NCBI GenBank assembly: GCA_002315475.1
Contig: DCGI01000043.1
Location: 1-17,960, forward strand
From: Christensenella sp. UBA1782
GTDB lineage: Bacteria; Bacillota; Clostridia; Christensenellales; DTU072
Reading direction: 5' to 3'
Length of the DNA: 17,960 nucleotides
Shown: positions 14,654 through 17,960 of the stretch, piece after piece
Layout: each line of letters starts with the position of its first letter
How positions within the stretch are numbered: the first letter of the stretch is position 1
The notes under the pieces: model-generated
The model's database searches: none
Told to the model about the DNA's origin: nothing
Seen by the model: the letters and a program-made list of their open reading frames with translations, nothing else
Made by a program: the position numbers and the translations under genes

Positions 14654-14939
14654 AGGTCAATATGAAGCAGAGAAGATTTCACAAGTCTATATTTACCTAC
14701 CGAATTGCAAATAAGACACTATATGTAGTGTTTTTACAGGCAAATAGGGACGAGTTCATTTCCGTAAGCAACTCAATTTTTGTCTTTTTGTATGCTTAAG
14801 TATGCTTAAAGACCTTTTTTTACATTGATTTTCAGTCGGTTTTAGTGATTATTTTAACTAAATATTCTCGAGAAAAATACGTTTATTTGTTGCTATTATA
14901 AAAGTTTTTATATGGTCGTTTCCGGTAATGTTAGTAACC
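14654..14939. other. AT-rich intergenic stretch next to the tRNA relic
   Basis: No gene is seen here. It holds a 6-bp hairpin with a T run (ACACTA-TATG-TAGTGT, 14716-14735), a tandem ten-base repeat TATGCTTAAG/TATGCTTAAA (14791-14810) and an outer GTCTTT/AAAGAC pairing before TTTTTTT (14782-14820), which could end plus-strand transcription. If the tRNA relic marks an element end, this is the element's terminal, possibly integrase-binding, sequence; that is inference. Confidence 0.4.
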
Positions 14940-15026
14940 CTATTTTCTAATTCCGATAATAACTTTTATTTCTCCATTCCACATGGAAGTAATCATTTTA
15001 TTTAATAATTTTTCTCGGTTTATCAT
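14940..15026 (-). pseudogene. N-terminal stump of a second DUF4143-type ATPase
   Basis: A 28-residue frame with a proper start: ribosome site GAGGTG before the ATG at 15026. It reads MINREKLLNKMITSM, then NGEIKVIIGIRK and a stop (14942-14940). This matches the beginning of the intact ATPase further right (RDIYLKRL and NGLVKVITGIRRCGKS) up to the point just before the P-loop, and then breaks off. No frame continues the family beyond it. The stump is divergent from the intact gene, 210 bases between their starts. It is best read as a gene remnant and not as a functional peptide. Confidence 0.72.
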
Positions 15027-15159
15027 ATTTCACCTCAAACTTGCACCTAAAACAAATATGTTTTGGCATTGAGTATTATAATTATATCCATTTTATCAAC
15101 AAACCATACTATCTTGTATCTACCCTACACAAAATTTTGAATTTGGTTTCCGATATGTC

Positions 15160-15188
15160 TTGACTTCGTACTGAGAATAGTATATGAT
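15160..15188 (+). promoter_or_regulatory. Promoter of the DUF4143-type ATPase gene
   Basis: TTGACT (15160-15165), a 17-base spacer and TATGAT (15183-15188). Start expected near 15195, before the GGAGG ribosome site at 15227-15231. Confidence 0.75.
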
Positions 15189-15236
15189 AAGTATAAAAAT
15201 TGTAAAAAGTTGCAATTATTCGCAATGGAGGATATT

Positions 15237-16493
15237 ATGGAAAGCATTAAACGAGATATTTACCTCAAAAGATTGATCGATAGAGAACAAAACGGATTAG
15301 TTAAAGTCATTACCGGCATTCGTCGTTGCGGTAAATCCTATCTCCTTAACTATCTTTTTTACGATTACTTGAAGAAGAAAAACATTGCCGACAGTCACAT
15401 CATAAAAATCTCGCTTGATGACGATGGGAATGAAGATTTGTTGCTACCAAAAGCATTGAGCCGTCATATCAAAAGCTTAATCGTTGACGATGATCTTTAC
15501 TACATTTTACTGGATGAAGTTCAGCTTGCAGACAATTTTGTTGGCGTTCTAAACGGATTATTGAAACTACCCAACGTGGATATTTATGTGACCGGTAGTA
15601 ACTCAAAGTTTTTATCTACGGATATCGTTACCGAGTTCCGTGGACGTGGGGACGAGGTGAGGATTCTACCCCTTTCATTCTCGGAATTTATGTCCGTTTA
15701 TAACGGAAGTGTATCCAATGGTTGGAAGGATTACTACACCTATGGCGGTCTTCCTCTTGTCCTTTTGCAAAAAAGCGAAGAAGCAAAAATGCATTATCTC
15801 AAGGGACAACTGAAAAACGTTTATCTTAATGATATAATCGACCGAAATCACGTTCAAAACGAGGAACAGATCAATGCCATTGTGGAAATCTTGGCGTCAA
15901 GTATCGGTTCTCTTACCAACCCTTTGAAATTGTCAAACACTTTCAAGAGTGTAGTCAATTTGACTATTGCGGATAAAACGGTTTCAAACTTTCTCTCTTA
16001 TTTAGAAGATTCTTTCCTTGTTGATAAAACAAGGCGATACGATGTAAAAGGAAAGAAATACCTCTCTACGCCGTCAAAATATTATTTTACCGACCTCGGC
16101 TTGCGTAATGCGGCACTCGGATTTCGTCAACAAGAAGAAAACCACATTATGGAGAATATCATTTATCTTGAGCTTATCAAACGTGGTTTTTCCGTTGACG
16201 TCGGGATTGTCGAAGTTGGCAAAAAAAATGAAGAAGGAAAGGTTGTGCGGAACTATTATGAAGTCGATTTTATAGCGAATCGAGGCAATAATAAATTCTA
16301 TATTCAATCTGCATTCGCAATGGATAGCAAAGAAAAGCAAGAGCAAGAGAAGAAGTCACTTATGAATATTAAAGATTTTTTTAAAAAAATTATCATTGTT
16401 AAAGACGACATCAAACGCAAGCGCGACGAGAGTGGTATCGTAACGATGAGTATTTATGACTTTTTGCTTGATGAAGAAAGTATCGAATATTAA
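15237..16493 (+). CDS. AAA-type ATPase with C-terminal DUF4143 domain
   Basis: A 418-residue protein of a family very common in anaerobe and archaeal accessory genomes; its cellular role is unknown. The N-terminal ATPase domain has a Walker A, GIRRCGKSYLL (27-37), a Walker B, YYILLDEVQ (88-96), and a sensor-like VTGSNSKFLSTD (118-129) followed by FRGRG. The C-terminal DUF4143 domain (about 195-400) includes a winged-helix-like section and a fold related to PD-(D/E)XK nucleases: EVDFIA (342-347) and FYIQSAF (354-360). In the latter the lysine of the E-x-K motif is missing, so nuclease activity is doubtful. A TTG at 15210 would extend the frame, but the ATG at 15237 has GGAGG five bases upstream. 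A remnant of a second such gene lies divergently upstream. The gene is AT-rich like its Fic neighbour. Confidence 0.9.
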   Translation: MESIKRDIYLKRLIDREQNGLVKVITGIRRCGKSYLLNYLFYDYLKKKNIADSHIIKISLDDDGNEDLLLPKALSRHIKSLIVDDDLYYILLDEVQLADNFVGVLNGLLKLPNVDIYVTGSNSKFLSTDIVTEFRGRGDEVRILPLSFSEFMSVYNGSVSNGWKDYYTYGGLPLVLLQKSEEAKMHYLKGQLKNVYLNDIIDRNHVQNEEQINAIVEILASSIGSLTNPLKLSNTFKSVVNLTIADKTVSNFLSYLEDSFLVDKTRRYDVKGKKYLSTPSKYYFTDLGLRNAALGFRQQEENHIMENIIYLELIKRGFSVDVGIVEVGKKNEEGKVVRNYYEVDFIANRGNNKFYIQSAFAMDSKEKQEQEKKSLMNIKDFFKKIIIVKDDIKRKRDESGIVTMSIYDFLLDEESIEY

Positions 16494-16663
16494 TACAATG
16501 TTTCATCACAATATTCTTTATAATTCATCTGGATATTCACATGGACTGACTTTCCAAAGGAAATGTTTATTATTGAAATTAAAGATATGGAAAATATAGT
16601 GAATAGACTATGATTACATTTTTGCGGATGCAAATCTCTCATGTTATCGTAAACAAGTATTTA

Positions 16664-16745
16664 TTCTCGTATAAAATATATATCTTTACGAATATAATTT
16701 TATTTTATTGATTTTTCTCTCATAATATATTATAATATACGAGAA
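16664..16745. repeat. 10-bp inverted repeat flanking the fic promoter
   Basis: TTCTCGTATA at 16664-16673 and its exact reverse complement TATACGAGAA at 16736-16745, with 62 bases between. The pair encloses the whole fic promoter, and the right arm overlaps the transcription start and the ribosome site. This layout suggests two half-operators for a looping or dimeric regulator, perhaps the Fic protein's own winged helix. The 263-base gap between the two genes holds nothing else that I can support. Confidence 0.5.
16708..16736 (+). promoter_or_regulatory. Promoter of the fic gene
   Basis: TTGATT (16708-16713), a 17-base spacer and a perfect TATAAT (16731-16736). The leader is short: transcription from about 16743 would leave the AGGAG site at 16745-16749, seven bases before the ATG. 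Confidence 0.8.
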
Positions 16746-16756
16746 GGAGATCAAAT

Positions 16757-17818
16757 ATGAGGTTTTTTAACTATTCTAAATTGACCGAATTAAAATTCGA
16801 TTCCAGCATTATCGGATTACTAACGAGTATACACGAAGCAAAAGGTCGTCAAGAAAAGTATTTATCGCAAAAGCCTCAAGAATTAGATAGGCTTATTGAG
16901 ATTGCTAAAATTCAAAGTACCGAAGCAAGCAATGCCATTGAAGGAATAAGAACGACAGGCAATAGAATAAAGCAACTTTCTCTTCAAAAAACAACACCCA
17001 AGAATCGTGATGAAGAAGAAATCTCCGGTTATAGAGATGCGCTCAACACCATTCATGAAAGTTTTGAGTATATTCCTTTAACGTCCAATTATATATTGCA
17101 ATTACACAATATTATGTTTAAGCACGTCAAAAATGCTACTTTCGGTGGTAAATTCAAGGATACGCAAAATTACATTCAAGGGATAGACGATAAAGGGAAT
17201 CCGTATACTGTTTTTATACCGCTTTCCCCATACGAAACAGCTCCGTCAATAGAAAACCTTTGTGAGGAATATAACAAAGCCGTTGCGGAAAACAAAGTTG
17301 ATCCGCTCATACTGATATCGGTATTTGTACGCGATTTTCTGTGTATTCACCCTTTCCGTGATGGAAACGGAAGAATGAGCCGTCTTCTTACCACCTTACT
17401 CTTATATAGGAGTGGTTTTTTTGTGGGGAAATATATTTCTTTGGAAGCAAAAATTGCAAACATAAAAGATTGTTATTATGATGCTTTAGAGGAAAGTCAA
17501 AGAGGTTGGAACGAAGGAAACGACGATCCAACTCCCTTTATTCGTTTTATGCTCTCTATTATCGATATAGCTTATCGAGATTTCGAAGATCGCTTGCAAC
17601 TAGTTAGCAATAAACTTTCTGCCAATGAAATTGTTGCGCAAGCCGTTAAAAAACAAATCGGAAAAATTAAAAAATCCGATATAGTGGCATTATGTCCTTC
17701 TCTTTCCGTAAGTAGTGTGGAAAAAGGAATAGCATATCTTATAAAAGAAGGTTATTTAACGAAACAAGGAATCGGGAAGAACACTTTTTATTTAAAAAAC
17801 AATCTCAAACCATATTGA
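16757..17818 (+). CDS. Fic-domain protein (class II, N-terminal inhibitory helix) with C-terminal winged helix
   Basis: A 353-residue complete Fic protein. The N-terminal helix carries the autoinhibitory motif (S/T)xxxE(G/N) as SNAIEG (58-63), whose E62 would block productive ATP binding. The Fic core has the flap region around 140-155 and the catalytic motif HPFRDGNGRMSR (198-209) with H198, D202, G203-N204-G205, R206 and R209 all intact. The C-terminal 70 residues (about 286-347) look like a winged helix (IVAQAVKK, KSDIVALCPSLSVSSVEKGIAYLIKEGYL). Family members transfer AMP from ATP to hydroxyl groups of target proteins; the target is unknown, and some act with or against toxin systems. All catalytic residues are present, so it should be active when relieved of inhibition. 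It has its own promoter, ribosome site (AGGAG) and terminator. It is AT-rich and probably belongs to the inserted element. Confidence 0.93.
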   Translation: MRFFNYSKLTELKFDSSIIGLLTSIHEAKGRQEKYLSQKPQELDRLIEIAKIQSTEASNAIEGIRTTGNRIKQLSLQKTTPKNRDEEEISGYRDALNTIHESFEYIPLTSNYILQLHNIMFKHVKNATFGGKFKDTQNYIQGIDDKGNPYTVFIPLSPYETAPSIENLCEEYNKAVAENKVDPLILISVFVRDFLCIHPFRDGNGRMSRLLTTLLLYRSGFFVGKYISLEAKIANIKDCYYDALEESQRGWNEGNDDPTPFIRFMLSIIDIAYRDFEDRLQLVSNKLSANEIVAQAVKKQIGKIKKSDIVALCPSLSVSSVEKGIAYLIKEGYLTKQGIGKNTFYLKNNLKPY

Positions 17819-17854
17819 TAGGTTATTTATCAAATCTTTTTTGTATATAAAATT

Positions 17855-17889
17855 TACCCGATAGGAAAATATCCTGTCGGGTATTTTTT
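17855..17889 (+). terminator. Intrinsic terminator of the fic gene
   Basis: TACCCGATAGGA (17855-17866) pairs with TCCTGTCGGGTA (17872-17883) as a 12-bp stem with one T-G pair, a loop of five bases and six T residues after it. It lies 36 bases after the stop codon. The remaining 71 bases of the window show no feature. Confidence 0.9.
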
Positions 17890-17960
17890 GTGAATTTTCC
17901 AATCCTTTTTGACCCGGTTTTATCACCCCTTTTTTGTAACTGCTAAACTTCTCTCTTTTC

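Noticed and set aside
14416..14682. Minus-strand frame of 88 codons over the tRNA relic and terminator
   Set aside because: It reads through the tRNA-like sequence and the terminator hairpin, has no ribosome site and no family resemblance.
14791..14810. Tandem ten-base repeat TATGCTTAAG/TATGCTTAAA as a CRISPR or insertion-sequence mark
   Set aside because: Only two units without spacers, no transposase nearby; more likely part of a weak terminator or of the element end.
16564..16614. A 16-codon frame with an AAAGGAA-like site between the ATPase and fic genes
   Set aside because: Too short and without any recognisable feature; such frames are expected by chance in AT-rich DNA.

Overview
The window looks like part of the chromosome of an uncultured, low-to-moderate GC member of the Bacillota (Clostridia type, probably gut-associated). 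The reasons are sigma-A promoters of the TTGACA-17-TATAAT kind, strong GGAGG ribosome sites, a SpoIIE/SpoIIAA-type partner-switch pair, lipoproteins with Gram-positive lipoboxes, a BspA-type repeat protein and InlB-type repeats. No 16S or other taxonomic marker is present, so this placement is an inference.

Layout. (1) Bases 1-7265 are all on the minus strand. Read in transcription order, a two-gene operon codes for a BspA-like lipoprotein (7265-6423) and a GPH-family sugar transporter (6420-4726). A second unit with its own strong promoter codes for a STAS anti-sigma antagonist (4600-4304) and a membrane PP2C phosphatase fused to an RsbW-like kinase domain (4307-2514). Next comes a nonribosomal peptide synthetase (2482 to beyond the window edge; condensation plus adenylation domains visible). 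A terminator hairpin with the upstream stop codon in its loop, plus a competing hairpin that reaches into the NRPS ribosome site, lies between the phosphatase/kinase and the NRPS. (2) Bases 7368-10616 form an AT-richer divergent pair: a 966-residue MACPF (perforin-like) lipoprotein with InlB-type repeats on the minus strand and a 67-residue XRE regulator on the plus strand. A perfect 15-bp palindrome sits exactly between the -35 and -10 of the MACPF promoter. (3) Bases 10687-13531 (plus) carry an orphan FtsX/MacB-like permease and a small lipoprotein with a consensus promoter and its own terminator. (4) Bases 13762-14319 (minus) code for an unrecognised four-helix membrane protein. (5) At 14604-14653 there is the 3' part of a tRNA-Thr(GGT) without its 5' half, next to a tRNA-type terminator. 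This is what a tRNA-integrating element leaves at one end, and its orientation puts the element to the right. (6) To the right, in AT-rich DNA, lie a 29-codon stump of a DUF4143-type ATPase (minus), an intact DUF4143-type ATPase (plus, 15237-16493) and a Fic AMP-transferase-type protein with its own inhibitory motif and a C-terminal winged helix (16757-17818).

How the parts may work together. The left block joins a membrane sensor phosphatase/kinase and its STAS partner directly to an NRPS, so peptide production may depend on a partner switch. The central module resembles a self-contained, repressor-controlled pore-former. The right block looks like an integrated accessory element. Three genes (the BspA-like lipoprotein, the XRE regulator and the permease) have a -10 box only 6-7 bases before the start codon and no ribosome site, so leaderless mRNAs seem to be in regular use here.

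No rRNA, intact tRNA, CRISPR array or recognisable transposase is visible.
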